Assembly: GCA_002702065.1 (NCBI GenBank)
Contig: NZXX01000002.1
Coordinates: 682,001 to 746,000 of the forward strand
DNA from: Anaerolineaceae bacterium
GTDB taxonomy: Bacteria > Chloroflexota > Anaerolineae > Aggregatilineales > Phototrophicaceae
Direction of reading: 5' to 3'
Length of the DNA: 64,000 nucleotides
This document shows, one piece after another, positions 18,381 through 27,594 of this stretch (the stretch's first letter is position 1; each line of letters begins with the position of its first letter). Both the position numbers and the translations under genes were made by a program. The notes beneath the pieces were generated by a model. That model did no database searches and was not told where the DNA came from. It was given only the letters and a program-made list of their open reading frames with translations.

Positions 18381-20713
18381 TCGTGCGCCTCCATCTGGCC
18401 CAGATGCACCCAGCCATCCGGTGCGCCAGCGACGTCAGTCAGGACCGGGAAGCGCGTGAAATCAGGATAGGTATACCACCCGGCATACACGTCATACGTT
18501 CCGGCGGGTAAATCCGTGAAGGCGATTTCCTCCAGCCAGCCGCCGCCCGCAGGCTGTTCGCCAAGCGTCTGGTCGCTCTGCGCCGCCAGTTCGCCGTTGG
18601 CGTCAATCACCTGCACAAAGCGGATGTCGTTTTCGGTGAGTGATTCGTCGAACTGCCATGCCAGTCGCACGCGTCCCGGTTCGACGGCATAGGTTGTCAG
18701 ATGGACGCCACGTGCAAACGTCACTGAATCGGGCAGAGTTTGCGCTTCAAATTCGCCAGATGCCAGATCATCCAGTACCACCGCGTCACAGCGCAGGGTC
18801 GCGTCGAAGTGCTGCGGGCAGGGCGGATCAGCCGTCAGTGTCAGCGTGTGATAGCCGGGCTGCATGATCGGGACCGGCAGGTCAAACGAGATGGCTTCGC
18901 CGCCAGACCACCGCTGCACGGGCAGATCATCCAGCAGCAGCATGACATCGCGTTCAGTGGCCTGCAAGCCCCCGCTGATGTGTGTCCAGCCCGGTTCCGG
19001 CGCGAACAAATAGGCGTTCACCTGAGTTTCGATGGCCGGGTGATCCGGCATCAACGCGGTAAAGCGGGGGGCATCCGGCGCGGGCGGCATTTCGTATACG
19101 GCGATGCGGGCATCCTCATACAGCAGGTCACCGGGGATACGATCCTGCATCGTGGCGGCGTCCTGTGCCCATTCTTTGTGGAGGATGATAACATCCACCC
19201 CTGCCGCGTCGAGCAGTGCCAGGTCGAGCGTGCTTTCCAGCAAGTTCAGTTTGGCCGGGTCCACCGGCGTACGGCGTGCGATATGCCCGGCGATCATCGG
19301 CTGTTGATGCCCGGTTTGCAGGTACATGCCATCTTTCTGGGCCAGCAGGTGCTGCCACGGGATATTAAATACGGCGCGGATGTCTGCGTGTGCGGCCAGC
19401 GCCTGTACCGGCTGCGGGATGGTGCCGGGGATGGTTGGGAACGGCCAGAACGCCTGATACTCAAACACGACCCAGGTGGCCAACAGCACAAGCAGCGGCC
19501 AGCGCCCGTGACGCACACGACCCCAAAGCCATGCTGCGCCATAACCCGCCAGTATGGCGACAACCAGCGCCACCGTAAAGTTGAACCGGGCCGGGGTGCG
19601 CGCGATATTCAGCAGCGGAATCTGCTGCACCAGCAGGCCGGGCAGGGTGATGTACGACACCTGCTCGCCGAGGTTGATGCTCACCACCGAATCCAGCACT
19701 TTCAGCAGCGGCCCCAGCGACAGCACCCATGCGCTGACCCCCAGTGCCAGCCAGAGCCGGGTATCACGCCGCTGCCAGATGCCAACAATGGCCAGCAAAC
19801 CCGCCACGATGCCGATATATCCCATGCGCTCGAACGGGTCGATGCCCAGCACCTGATGGGTATAGGGCAGATGCGTAAACAGGGGATGTTCAAATGAAGG
19901 TGTTACCACGCTGAGCAGGTCGGCACTGAACTGAACATCGCCGCCTTCGGCCAGCCGCGCAGGTTTGGCCGCTTCTTCGGCCAGTGCCGGCAGAATAAAC
20001 AGCAGCGCGATCAACCCACCCGTGAGGACCGCCAGCAGAGTCCGGCGCTGGCCCGGCCAGTTGCGTTTCAGCAGCGGCAGCAGCAGCATCACGAGTGTCA
20101 CCGGCCCGACCAGATAAATCAGCAGCAGCAGGCTGCCCCACAGGCTGACGACAAACAGCAGTGCCCCCGCGATCAACCAGCGGCGGACATGCGTGACAGG
20201 CACGGTCTGAAGGCGATACAGCGCCAGGATGTACAAAGGAACCGGCCATAACGCCAGCAGGCCGGAATGTCCGGCAGCGAGGTGCCCCTGAAAAGTGGGA
20301 AACAGCATGAAGATCAGCCCGGCCAGCAGCGACGGCCCCCGTTTGCCATTGGTCAGGTCGAAAGCCAGCCGGTGCATGGCCCAGCCGTTGAGTGCCAGCC
20401 GCAGCCAGATCGTCAGGTTGAACGCTGCGGGTAGCGGCATCACCAACGCAAACAACGCCGCCGGGTAGGTTTGCAGGGGAATGGCCCACAGCCACAGACT
20501 TGCCAGACCGTCCGGGTATGCCAGTAAAGGTTGAAAGTAAAGGGGTTGACCCGATTGAAGGGCGGTATTTATCCACCAGCTGTGATGGATGTATTCGTAC
20601 ACGTCACCGAAGGGGTGGCTGATAAAGGTCGTATTAAACGAGGTCGCCAGCGGCCATGTCACCAGCACCGCTATGAGGATGTAAAATCCGTAGACTGCCA
20701 GAAATTTCCGCAT
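18377..20713 (-). CDS. Large GT-C-like membrane protein, paralogue B
   Basis: 778 residues, with the same layout as the downstream paralogue. TM1 ends in VTWPLATSF; the loop FGDVYEYIHHSWWINTALQ matches the YGDSHEMARHIWW segment of paralogue A; FPTFQGHLAAGHSGLL, NIARTPARFNF and LLESTLD(L)ALLDAA are also shared. About ten membrane helices lie before residue 430, followed by a soluble C-terminal region with two beta-rich parts. I start at ATG 20713 (MRKFLAVYG), which has GGAG 5 bases upstream, rather than the TTG 17 codons earlier. The two copies are probably an old tandem duplication acting on a cell-envelope glycoconjugate, but no substrate can be assigned. Confidence 0.72.
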   Translation of the reverse strand: MRKFLAVYGFYILIAVLVTWPLATSFNTTFISHPFGDVYEYIHHSWWINTALQSGQPLYFQPLLAYPDGLASLWLWAIPLQTYPAALFALVMPLPAAFNLTIWLRLALNGWAMHRLAFDLTNGKRGPSLLAGLIFMLFPTFQGHLAAGHSGLLALWPVPLYILALYRLQTVPVTHVRRWLIAGALLFVVSLWGSLLLLIYLVGPVTLVMLLLPLLKRNWPGQRRTLLAVLTGGLIALLFILPALAEEAAKPARLAEGGDVQFSADLLSVVTPSFEHPLFTHLPYTHQVLGIDPFERMGYIGIVAGLLAIVGIWQRRDTRLWLALGVSAWVLSLGPLLKVLDSVVSINLGEQVSYITLPGLLVQQIPLLNIARTPARFNFTVALVVAILAGYGAAWLWGRVRHGRWPLLVLLATWVVFEYQAFWPFPTIPGTIPQPVQALAAHADIRAVFNIPWQHLLAQKDGMYLQTGHQQPMIAGHIARRTPVDPAKLNLLESTLDLALLDAAGVDVIILHKEWAQDAATMQDRIPGDLLYEDARIAVYEMPPAPDAPRFTALMPDHPAIETQVNAYLFAPEPGWTHISGGLQATERDVMLLLDDLPVQRWSGGEAISFDLPVPIMQPGYHTLTLTADPPCPQHFDATLRCDAVVLDDLASGEFEAQTLPDSVTFARGVHLTTYAVEPGRVRLAWQFDESLTENDIRFVQVIDANGELAAQSDQTLGEQPAGGGWLEEIAFTDLPAGTYDVYAGWYTYPDFTRFPVLTDVAGAPDGWVHLGQMEAHE

Positions 20714-20777
20714 CAATCTCCGCCTGAACGCACGCAGGCAGGCATTGTAGCGGCTGGCTATCAATTTGCAAAGAGGC

Positions 20778-21203
20778 TCAGTCCTGTACCAGATTGGCGA
20801 CTGTGCTCAGCAGATCCTCGACAATAAACGGTTTGGACATGTAACCCTGCACTTGCAGGCCCCGGCGCTCGGCGTCATCGCGCAGCTTGCTTTTGGCCGA
20901 CAGGAAGATGAACGGAATATCGCGCCACTCTTCTTCCTGATACAGCGTCCGGTAAAACTGGTAGCCATCCATTTCGTTCATCAAGACGTCGGAGATGATC
21001 AAACTCGGCTTCATTTCTGTGTCATGCAGCATATGAAGGCCTTCGTATGCGCTGGCGGCGGTAAGCACCGCATAGCCAGAGAACTCGAAGATTTCCTCAA
21101 GCGCCTGGCGCAGCGAAGGGTCATCATCGACAATCAGGATGAGTGGATAGTTGTCGTCATCGTTGAAATTCTTCAGCATCTTCAACCAGTCCTGATTTTT
21201 CAT
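20778..21203 (-). CDS. Single-domain response regulator receiver (CheY-like)
   Basis: 141 residues, nearly all receiver domain. LILIVDDDPS gives the acidic pocket, LIISDVLMNEMDG contains the phospho-acceptor Asp, FIFLSAK the Ser/Thr switch, and YMSKPF the conserved Lys. No output domain. It lies 79 bases downstream of a threonine-synthase-like gene on the same strand. That order matters because elsewhere in the window a threonine synthase is fused to a receiver. There is no partner kinase nearby other than the large cluster at 26-48 kb. Confidence 0.9.
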   Translation of the reverse strand: MKNQDWLKMLKNFNDDDNYPLILIVDDDPSLRQALEEIFEFSGYAVLTAASAYEGLHMLHDTEMKPSLIISDVLMNEMDGYQFYRTLYQEEEWRDIPFIFLSAKSKLRDDAERRGLQVQGYMSKPFIVEDLLSTVANLVQD

Positions 21204-21282
21204 ATTTCTACAATTCCCAGTTTAGCTTGGTGTGCATAACACGGCGCTTACCATCACGACACATTACGGCATTTTCAGTCTT

Positions 21283-22374
21283 TTATCGCAATGATTTGAG
21301 ACCATTGCCCGTTAGTGGCACGACAATCCGGGTATCTGACGTCACCAGATCTTGAATTTGCGTTAAGGCGGCGGCGGGAACAGCGCTGGTTGGCTCGATG
21401 ATAAAGCCGCGACGATGAAGGCTGGTCTGGGCTTGTCGAATAATGTCATCCGTAACGCGTAATACAGCCCCGCCCGTTTCCCGCACGGCTGCCAGCACTT
21501 CGGCTCCATGAACCGGCATGTTGACCGCAATGCCATCCGCGATACCCGGCTGCTGTTCAACTGGTCGAGTCTGGTCATCACCACGTTCCCACGCCTGTAC
21601 CAGCGGGTCGCACGCCGCCGACTGGACAGCGAACAGGCGCGGCAGTCGCTCGGTCAACCCGGCAGCCTGTAATGCGCGAAACCCGCGCAGCCAGCCCGTG
21701 AACAGGCCGCCATGCCCAACAGCACACACCACTATATCGGGTATACGATGGCCCAACTGTTCCCAGATTTCCCACGCCCCGGTCATCTGTCCTGCCACAA
21801 AGAACGGACTCCAGGCATGGGTTGCGTAAACTGTTGCCTGCGCCGCTTCGAGGCAGGCCTGTGTGGTTGCCGCGCGTGGGCCCGCAATTTCAACCAGTTC
21901 GGCCCCAAAGGTACGGATCAACTGCTTCTTGCCATCCGGTGCGTTGGCGGGTGCAAAGATGCGGGCATGCATGTTGGTCGCACTGGCGTAGGCGGCCAGC
22001 GACGCCCCGGCATTGCCGGATGAATCTTCAACCACGTCGCGCACACCGTTCGCCAGCAGATGGTTGACCAGTACGCTGGTGCCACGATCTTTAAAGGAGC
22101 CCGTTGGGTTCAGATATTCGAGCTTGGCATGAAACGCCACACCGTCGATTGCTGTTGGCACCAATGGCGTAAAACCTTCGCCCAGCGTGAAACGACGTTC
22201 AACCGGCAGCATGGCTGCATAACGCCACAGGCTCCAGTCGTCCGTCTGAATCGCAGCGGCATTGAACGGTGGCAGATTCCGGATATCCACGCGTGCACCA
22301 TCACATTGCCATGCCAGCGGGTCAACAGGTTTTCCAGTTGTCGCGCAGACAAGCTGCGGTGCTTCGAACAGCAT
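21283..22374 (-). CDS. Threonine synthase-like PLP enzyme
   Basis: 363 residues of the PLP fold-type II (tryptophan synthase beta) family. The Schiff-base Lys lies in NPTGSFKDRG, the substrate/phosphate loop in EDSSGNAGASLAAYAS, a glycine loop in AVGHGGLFTGWLRG and a late IEPTSAVPAAAL segment. It resembles threonine synthase but lacks the N-terminal Cys4 zinc ribbon of the second copy at 28.9-30.5 kb (only a single CATTGKPV remnant is visible). It may be a threonine synthase or a related ammonia-lyase/beta-replacement enzyme. GAGGAG lies 10 bases before the ATG. The next gene downstream is the free-standing receiver. Confidence 0.82.
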   Translation of the reverse strand: MLFEAPQLVCATTGKPVDPLAWQCDGARVDIRNLPPFNAAAIQTDDWSLWRYAAMLPVERRFTLGEGFTPLVPTAIDGVAFHAKLEYLNPTGSFKDRGTSVLVNHLLANGVRDVVEDSSGNAGASLAAYASATNMHARIFAPANAPDGKKQLIRTFGAELVEIAGPRAATTQACLEAAQATVYATHAWSPFFVAGQMTGAWEIWEQLGHRIPDIVVCAVGHGGLFTGWLRGFRALQAAGLTERLPRLFAVQSAACDPLVQAWERGDDQTRPVEQQPGIADGIAVNMPVHGAEVLAAVRETGGAVLRVTDDIIRQAQTSLHRRGFIIEPTSAVPAAALTQIQDLVTSDTRIVVPLTGNGLKSLR

Positions 22375-22455
22375 GTTTATAAGCTCCTCACGAGTTTGGC
22401 TGCAATGTATGAGCGCTCATCTACCCGTTCTTACATCATACCATTACACTTCTCT

Positions 22456-23430
22456 TCAAATAATTAAGCCTGTGTCGCGCAGGTGGGAACCGAGCTCCTG
22501 AACATCGTGCGCGTACTGGGCTTCGCTCTGTGTGGTCAGCAGGGTGCGGAACCCATAATCGACGATTTCGCCGATGTCCCACGCGTACTGGTATGCTTTC
22601 AGCAGCGTTTCGTTCAGGTACACAACACCAGCCACCCGGCGGTACCCGGCCATCACTTCCGCATCATCCTTGAGGTGGAACAGATCATGCTCCGGCGGCC
22701 CCCATACCGGTGAATCCCAGTCGATCAGCGCGATGGTGCCATCTGGCTGCACCAGTACATTACCCGCTGACGGATCCCCATGACAGAACATCAGCGGGAT
22801 GCGCCGGTCCGCGCGGATCACCTGCTCCAGCGCTGCATATTCTGCGATAAGCCGTTCCGTTTCGCCTCGAACGGCCCGCAGCAGGTCCGCCATCTGCTGT
22901 TGAATCGGCGTCCATTCAGGCGAAGGCTGGTCGAGCGCGATGCTCAGTTGCTGCCAGCCCTGCACCCCGTTGCGGGCCAGCGTATCGTGCGGCGGCAGCA
23001 GCGTCATATCGGGGACATACTGGTGAATGTGGGCGATCAGTTCCCCCAACTGGAAGCGTTGTTCAGCGGTGAGGCCGCCTTCATGCTGCGACTGCCCATC
23101 GACAAATGGGATCACCACAGCCGTATAACCCTCTATTGAGTTGAGAAACTGCCGGGTTGCCGGGGCGCGCAGGGCGGTAATAATCTGGTGCTGGCCAAGC
23201 GTCTCAGCCAGCGAATCGGCTGCCACCAGACCCCGTTCGCTGATCTGATCGCCACACACCCGCGTCTGCGACAATTTTAGAAAGTAGCTGCCCTGTGCCG
23301 CCTCGACCTTATAGCTCCATGAGCATTCGCCGCCGGGGGAAAGAAATCGGAGTGCGTGCACGTCCAAATAATAGAGGCGTTGCAATGCCTGATGGATGAG
23401 GTCATGGCCGATAGCTGGTTCGGTTAACAT
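22456..23430 (-). CDS. Aminoglycoside phosphotransferase-family kinase (APH)
   Basis: 324 residues with the APH/choline kinase fold. The N-lobe contains YKVEAAQGSYFLKLSQ (ATP-binding Lys). The C-lobe contains LMFCHGDPSAGNVLV, the Brenner-type catalytic motif with catalytic Asp and metal-binding Asn, and IALIDWDSPVWGPPEHDL, the DFG-equivalent Asp. The natural substrate is unknown; most genomic APH members phosphorylate small metabolites rather than give drug resistance. GGAG lies 4 bases before ATG 23430. It is divergent from moaA. Confidence 0.85.
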   Translation of the reverse strand: MLTEPAIGHDLIHQALQRLYYLDVHALRFLSPGGECSWSYKVEAAQGSYFLKLSQTRVCGDQISERGLVAADSLAETLGQHQIITALRAPATRQFLNSIEGYTAVVIPFVDGQSQHEGGLTAEQRFQLGELIAHIHQYVPDMTLLPPHDTLARNGVQGWQQLSIALDQPSPEWTPIQQQMADLLRAVRGETERLIAEYAALEQVIRADRRIPLMFCHGDPSAGNVLVQPDGTIALIDWDSPVWGPPEHDLFHLKDDAEVMAGYRRVAGVVYLNETLLKAYQYAWDIGEIVDYGFRTLLTTQSEAQYAHDVQELGSHLRDTGLII

Positions 23431-23492
23431 GGTCTCCGCTTCTGGTGCATGATCAGCAATAGCTATAGTCCGAAAAAATTAAACAGATAATA

Positions 23493-23521
23493 TTGATAAA
23501 AATACCTGATTCCTGTACACT
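23493..23521 (+). promoter_or_regulatory. Promoter of moaA
   Basis: TTGATA, 17 bp, TACACT. The transcript would start near 23528, just ahead of the GAGGTGG ribosome-binding site of moaA. Confidence 0.65.
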
Positions 23522-23556
23522 GATTTTAGCGCGTAAACCACGAGGTGGTTGTTACA

Positions 23557-24564
23557 ATGCTTAAAGATACCTTCAATCGCCCCCTGCGCGATCTGCGCAT
23601 TTCCGTGACAGATCGCTGCAATTTCCGCTGTACCTACTGTATGCCTGCCGAGATTTTTGGCGAAGGCTATAAGTTCCTGCCGCGTGAACAACTGCTGACC
23701 TTTGAGGAAATTGAGCGGCTGGTGCGCATTATTGTACGGCTTGGGGCGGTAAAACTGCGGCTGACGGGTGGCGAACCGCTGGTGCGGCAGGACATCGAAC
23801 AACTGGTAGCGATGCTGGCCGAAGTCGAGGGCGTCGAGGACATGGCGCTGACGACCAATGCCTTCTTTCTGCCGCAGAAAGCGCAACTGCTGCGCGACGC
23901 TGGTTTGCAGCGCGTGACAGTCAGCCTGGATTCGCTCGATGATGCGGTGTTCCAGCGCATGAACGGAAGTCGTTCGAGCGTGCAGAAAGTGCTGGAAGGC
24001 ATCGCTGCTGCCGATGCGGTTGGTCTGGGGCCGGTCAAGATCAACACGGTGGTGCAGCGCGGCGTCAACGACCATATGCTGGTGGATCTGGCGCGCTATT
24101 GCAAGGATCATGGCTATATCGTGCGCTTCATCGAATATATGGATGTGGGCACGATGAACGGCTGGCGCATGGACGATGTGGTCCCGGCGGATGAGATCGT
24201 GGCGCGCATCGACGCCGAACTGCCGCTGGAGCCGATTGGCAAGAATTATCACGGCGAAGTGGCCCGGCGCTACCGCTTCCGCGATGGTGGCGGCGAGATC
24301 GGGCTGATTACGTCCGTCACCAAACCCTTCTGCGGCTCCTGCACCCGGATGCGCCTCAGCCCCGAAGGCCAGATTTTCACCTGCCTGTTTGCTGCCCAGG
24401 GCACGGACCTGCGCGAACCCCTGCGCAGCGGTGCCAGCGACGACGACATCGAGCAGATTATCCGCCATACCTGGGGTGCGCGCATCGACCGCTACTCCGA
24501 AGAACGCTCCGAACTGACGGAACCCCGCGACAAGAAAGTCGAGATGTACCACATCGGGGGATAG
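23557..24564 (+). CDS. moaA: GTP 3',8-cyclase MoaA (radical SAM)
   Basis: 335 residues. Catalyses the radical-SAM rearrangement of GTP to 3',8-cyclo-7,8-dihydro-GTP, the first step of molybdenum cofactor synthesis. The N-terminal SAM cluster motif is C21-x3-C25-x2-C28 (DRCNFRCTYCMP). LRLTGGEPLVRQD and SLDSLDDAVFQRM are typical. The second 4Fe-4S cluster ligands are C259, C262 and C276. The protein ends in GG, the catalytically required C-terminal diglycine of MoaA. I start at ATG 23557, 8 bases after AGGTGG, not at GTG 23545. No other mo-cofactor genes are in the window. Confidence 0.96.
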   Translation: MLKDTFNRPLRDLRISVTDRCNFRCTYCMPAEIFGEGYKFLPREQLLTFEEIERLVRIIVRLGAVKLRLTGGEPLVRQDIEQLVAMLAEVEGVEDMALTTNAFFLPQKAQLLRDAGLQRVTVSLDSLDDAVFQRMNGSRSSVQKVLEGIAAADAVGLGPVKINTVVQRGVNDHMLVDLARYCKDHGYIVRFIEYMDVGTMNGWRMDDVVPADEIVARIDAELPLEPIGKNYHGEVARRYRFRDGGGEIGLITSVTKPFCGSCTRMRLSPEGQIFTCLFAAQGTDLREPLRSGASDDDIEQIIRHTWGARIDRYSEERSELTEPRDKKVEMYHIGG

Positions 24565-24602
24565 CGGGTAGTTATTAGTGTTCAGTTGCCGGAAACCGCA
24601 GA

Positions 24603-24992
24603 ATGACAATGGGTAGCAAGTGCAATTTGCGCTGCTATTGGATTCTATTCAGTGGTTTGCTGCTTAGCTTTGCTTTCCCTCTGCGAATATTATCGCATTG
24701 GTGGTTAAATCCAATTCTGTACGGATTACTTGCGCTTGTTTGCGTGTTTGTCACATTTCGATTCATTTCTCTCTATCATCGGAAACGGGTTATCATGATT
24801 CTGATGGTAGTTTGTATTGCTTTATCAGTGTGGCAGAGTTTGACAAGTTTGTCTGAAATAGATAATTGTTGGGTAGAAGATAACCGATACACACAACTTT
24901 TCCTCTGTGACAGCGGTGGGTGGTATCAACAAATTGAAACATTGCCAATTGGAATGCAAGGCTACTGTTACCACTGCCCCTGGTATCCTTAA
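24603..24992 (+). CDS. Small low-GC membrane protein, unrecognised
   Basis: 129 residues. Three hydrophobic segments (about 12-28, 34-52 and 64-78) are followed by a Cys-rich, aromatic tail with CWVEDN, FLCDSGGWYQQ and YCYHCPWYP. Base composition is clearly more AT-rich than the genes on both sides, and codon choice (many TTT, ATT, TTA) differs from its neighbours, suggesting recent acquisition. The ribosome-binding site is weak. A clear terminator follows, and it lies 38 bases after moaA. The tail could form disulphides outside the cell, but function is unknown, and non-expression cannot be excluded. Confidence 0.6.
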   Translation: MTMGSKCNLRCYWILFSGLLLSFAFPLRILSHWWLNPILYGLLALVCVFVTFRFISLYHRKRVIMILMVVCIALSVWQSLTSLSEIDNCWVEDNRYTQLFLCDSGGWYQQIETLPIGMQGYCYHCPWYP

Positions 24993-25007
24993 CTAATCAC
25001 GTTTCGC

Positions 25008-25034
25008 AAGGGCAGCACACGATCTGCCCTTTTT
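25008..25034 (+). terminator. Rho-independent terminator after moaA and the small ORF
   Basis: AAGGGCAG / CTGCCCTT, an 8-bp perfect stem with an 8-base loop, ending in TTTTT. Confidence 0.88.
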
Positions 25035-25077
25035 CATGCCAGCATGTCACTAAAAGGTTATAACGGGTCATAATGGT

Positions 25078-25106
25078 TTGACAGGCTTGGCTGGGCTGCG
25101 TACAAT
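25078..25106 (+). promoter_or_regulatory. Promoter of the MFS transporter gene
   Basis: A perfect TTGACA, 17 bp, then TACAAT. It lies about 34 bases upstream of the GTG start and is the best -35 match paired with a good -10 in the window. Confidence 0.82.
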
Positions 25107-25139
25107 CCCCGCATTCGATGGAGACAGGATACCGGTGCC

Positions 25140-26405
25140 GTGACCGACATGCAGCGGGCCAGCTTGTGGCGACATCGCCGATTCTTGCGCTACTGGTCGG
25201 CGCTGACCATATCGCGCTTTGGGTCAGAGATGACCTTTCTGGCGCTGCCGCTGACCGCTGTGATCTTGCTTGAGGCCACTCCGGTTGAGATGGGCCTGCT
25301 GGCGGCGCTGGGAACCCTGCCGTATTTGCTCATCGGTCTGCCTGCTGGTGTATGGGTGGATCGCTGGCCGCGCCAATGGATTCTGGTCACGGCGGATGGC
25401 ATCCGCGCGCTGGCGCTGGCGGCTGTTCCGATGGCGGCGCTTCTCAATCTGCTGACCATCCAACAGCTTTACGGGGTTGCGTTTGTGGTCGGTGTGCTCA
25501 CCACCTTTTCGGACATAACGGAAGAAGCGTTTTTGCCGGCGCTGATCGGACGCCAGAAGCTGGTGGAGGGCTACAGCAGACTGGCGGCCAGTGGTTCTGT
25601 GGTCGAGATCGTGGGGCCGGGGTTGGCGGGGTTGCTGTTGCAGATTCTGAGCGCCCCCTTCGTGCTCGCTATCGACGCAGTGACATTTGTCGTGTCGGCG
25701 CTGCTGCTGGGTTCGATCCGAACCGAACAGAGAACGCAGTCTGCTTCGGGTGCGGGCGGTGATCTGAAAACATTTGTCGGTGAAATGGCCGAGGGGCTGC
25801 GTTATCTGTTCCGGCACATGCTGCTGCGCCCAATGGTGCTGACTGCCGGGACGTTGCAATTCTTCGGGGGCATGTTTGATGCGCTACTAATTCTCTACCT
25901 CAGCGAACAGGTTGGCCTGACGCCGACAGCGATTGGTGCGCTGTACATGGCTGGCAGCATCAGCGGTTTAATGGCCGCCGCAACCAGCGAACGGATCGTA
26001 GCTCGCATCGGTACTGGGCCGGTGCATGTGCTGGGTGCGTTTCTGATCGGGCTGGGTATGCTCGGTACCGGTCTGGCCGGTGGCGATCCACTGCCGGTGT
26101 TCGTGCTCATCGCCAGTGTGCGTTTCATTCAGGGGATTGGCAACACGTGGTTCAATATCACCTATAGCAGCATTGTCCAGACCACCACGCCCGATGCTCT
26201 GCTGGGTCGCATCAACGCCAGCGACCGCTTTATCGGCATGGGTGCCTTGCCGGTAGGGGCGTTTTTGGGTGGGGTGTTGGCTACTCAGGTTGGCACGCGG
26301 CCTACGCTCATCCTCGCCGGGGTGGGCGGCTTCGTGGCATTTCTGTGGCTGATCCGTTCGCCGCTGCTCAAGCTGCGGTCAGTGGTTGCGCCAGAGTCTG
26401 ACTAA
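25140..26405 (+). CDS. MFS transporter (MFS_3 / drug-exporter-like)
   Basis: 421 residues with about twelve membrane helices. The N-terminal half shows the pattern of the MFS_3 group: FLRYWSALTISRFGSEMTFLALPL in TM1, GVWVDRWPRQWILVTAD in the 2-3 loop (motif A position), and AFLPALIGRQKLVEGYSRLAASGSVVEIVGPGLAG between TM4 and TM5. Members export drugs, siderophores or unknown metabolites. The substrate is not predictable. It starts at GTG 25140 with GGAG/AGG sequences upstream; ATG 25149 is an alternative. It is a single gene with its own promoter, convergent to the large signalling operon. Confidence 0.88.
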   Translation: MTDMQRASLWRHRRFLRYWSALTISRFGSEMTFLALPLTAVILLEATPVEMGLLAALGTLPYLLIGLPAGVWVDRWPRQWILVTADGIRALALAAVPMAALLNLLTIQQLYGVAFVVGVLTTFSDITEEAFLPALIGRQKLVEGYSRLAASGSVVEIVGPGLAGLLLQILSAPFVLAIDAVTFVVSALLLGSIRTEQRTQSASGAGGDLKTFVGEMAEGLRYLFRHMLLRPMVLTAGTLQFFGGMFDALLILYLSEQVGLTPTAIGALYMAGSISGLMAAATSERIVARIGTGPVHVLGAFLIGLGMLGTGLAGGDPLPVFVLIASVRFIQGIGNTWFNITYSSIVQTTTPDALLGRINASDRFIGMGALPVGAFLGGVLATQVGTRPTLILAGVGGFVAFLWLIRSPLLKLRSVVAPESD

Positions 26406-26418
26406 CGCGACCGGCTGA

Positions 26419-27594
26419 TTACGTTTCGTCCGCAGGGTCGGCTGGCTCGTCCGGCGTTGGGGTGCTGTCATCATCCTGAAGGAACAGGCTCAGATCGACG
26501 CTGTAATGCGCGGTGGGGTTGATCGGGTAGGGGTCCATCGGGCCGGTTTTCGCGCCCATCATATTGCGGATAGCTTCCAGCTCCATCGTTGTCACTTTCG
26601 ACATGACATCTTCTTCCTGCTCCGGTTCGTCTTTGGCGAAGGCCCGGTGAAAGGCAATCCACTGGAACTGCTGGCTGGCGATATTGGCGACCAGCAGCTT
26701 GCCGGGGTTGAGCGCGTTGGAGGCGATGTCGCTGGCCCGCACCAACAGGATACTGGTGCCCAGCAGCGCCACCCCGACCCACTGGCCCGGTGTTAATCGT
26801 TCGCCCAGCAGCAGAAAAGCCAGTGTCAGCGCCACGCCGATTTCGGTAATGGCCAGCACCGCCGTTTGCATCCCGCCCAGGAATTTTACCCCGGCAAACA
26901 TCGCCAGCCGCGAAAGGGCCGTTGTGACGCCCAGGATAATGATCGGCGATAACGCCGCCTGCAAACCAGCCGCTGCTTGCTGGGCGGAGGTCGCCAGCCA
27001 GACCATACCGACGATGACGCCCATCGTGGTCAGCACGTACAGGGTCATGGTGGGGGATGGCATCTCGTACAGCACATAACTGCTCAGGATCATCGTCCCG
27101 GCGAACATCAGCGCGCTGCCCAGCATCAGCCCCACACCGAGCCAGTCCACCGGCTTGCTGCCAAACCCGGTCAGAATCAGCAGTGCCAGCAGCGCCATAC
27201 CGACGCGCAGGATCATCCGGCTGTCCAGCCGTTCACCCGCCAGCCGCACCAGCAGCATGGCAAACACGAGGTACATGCCGTTCAGCAGTTGGGTCAGTGA
27301 GGCATCCAGCAGGCCCAGCCCGCCATAATAGAACAGCGACCCGATGCCGTTAATCGCGCCGATGACGATGCAGCCCATCAGGCCAGCCGGGTAAATGTAG
27401 ATAAACTTGCGGAAGAAGATGAGGTACACGGCCCACAGCAGCCCCACCGCAATCGCCGTGCGAACGGCTGCCACGGTGAACGGGTCGGCACCTGCATTGA
27501 AGGCCAGTTTGCCGAAGATTGGCGCCATGCCCAGAAAGACGGGCGTCGACAGGGCGACGATGATGCCGGTTAGCGGTGTTTGCCGCTGATTCAC
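26419..27594 (-). CDS. DMT/EamA-family transporter with C-terminal tail
   Basis: 391 residues. Ten membrane helices in two EamA repeats (about 8-140 and 150-287), with LLNGMYLVFAMLLVRLAGERL and LGERLTPGQWVGVALLGTSILL as typical repeat ends. The family includes the E. coli threonine/homoserine exporter RhtA and many other metabolite exporters. About 100 residues of soluble tail follow (AFAKDEPEQEEDVMSKVTTMELEAIRNMMG ... acidic end), longer than usual. It is the last gene of the signalling operon. Its GTG overlaps the kinase stop as GTGA. Threonine or homoserine export is an inference from operon context only. Confidence 0.85.
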   Translation of the reverse strand: MNQRQTPLTGIIVALSTPVFLGMAPIFGKLAFNAGADPFTVAAVRTAIAVGLLWAVYLIFFRKFIYIYPAGLMGCIVIGAINGIGSLFYYGGLGLLDASLTQLLNGMYLVFAMLLVRLAGERLDSRMILRVGMALLALLILTGFGSKPVDWLGVGLMLGSALMFAGTMILSSYVLYEMPSPTMTLYVLTTMGVIVGMVWLATSAQQAAAGLQAALSPIIILGVTTALSRLAMFAGVKFLGGMQTAVLAITEIGVALTLAFLLLGERLTPGQWVGVALLGTSILLVRASDIASNALNPGKLLVANIASQQFQWIAFHRAFAKDEPEQEEDVMSKVTTMELEAIRNMMGAKTGPMDPYPINPTAHYSVDLSLFLQDDDSTPTPDEPADPADET

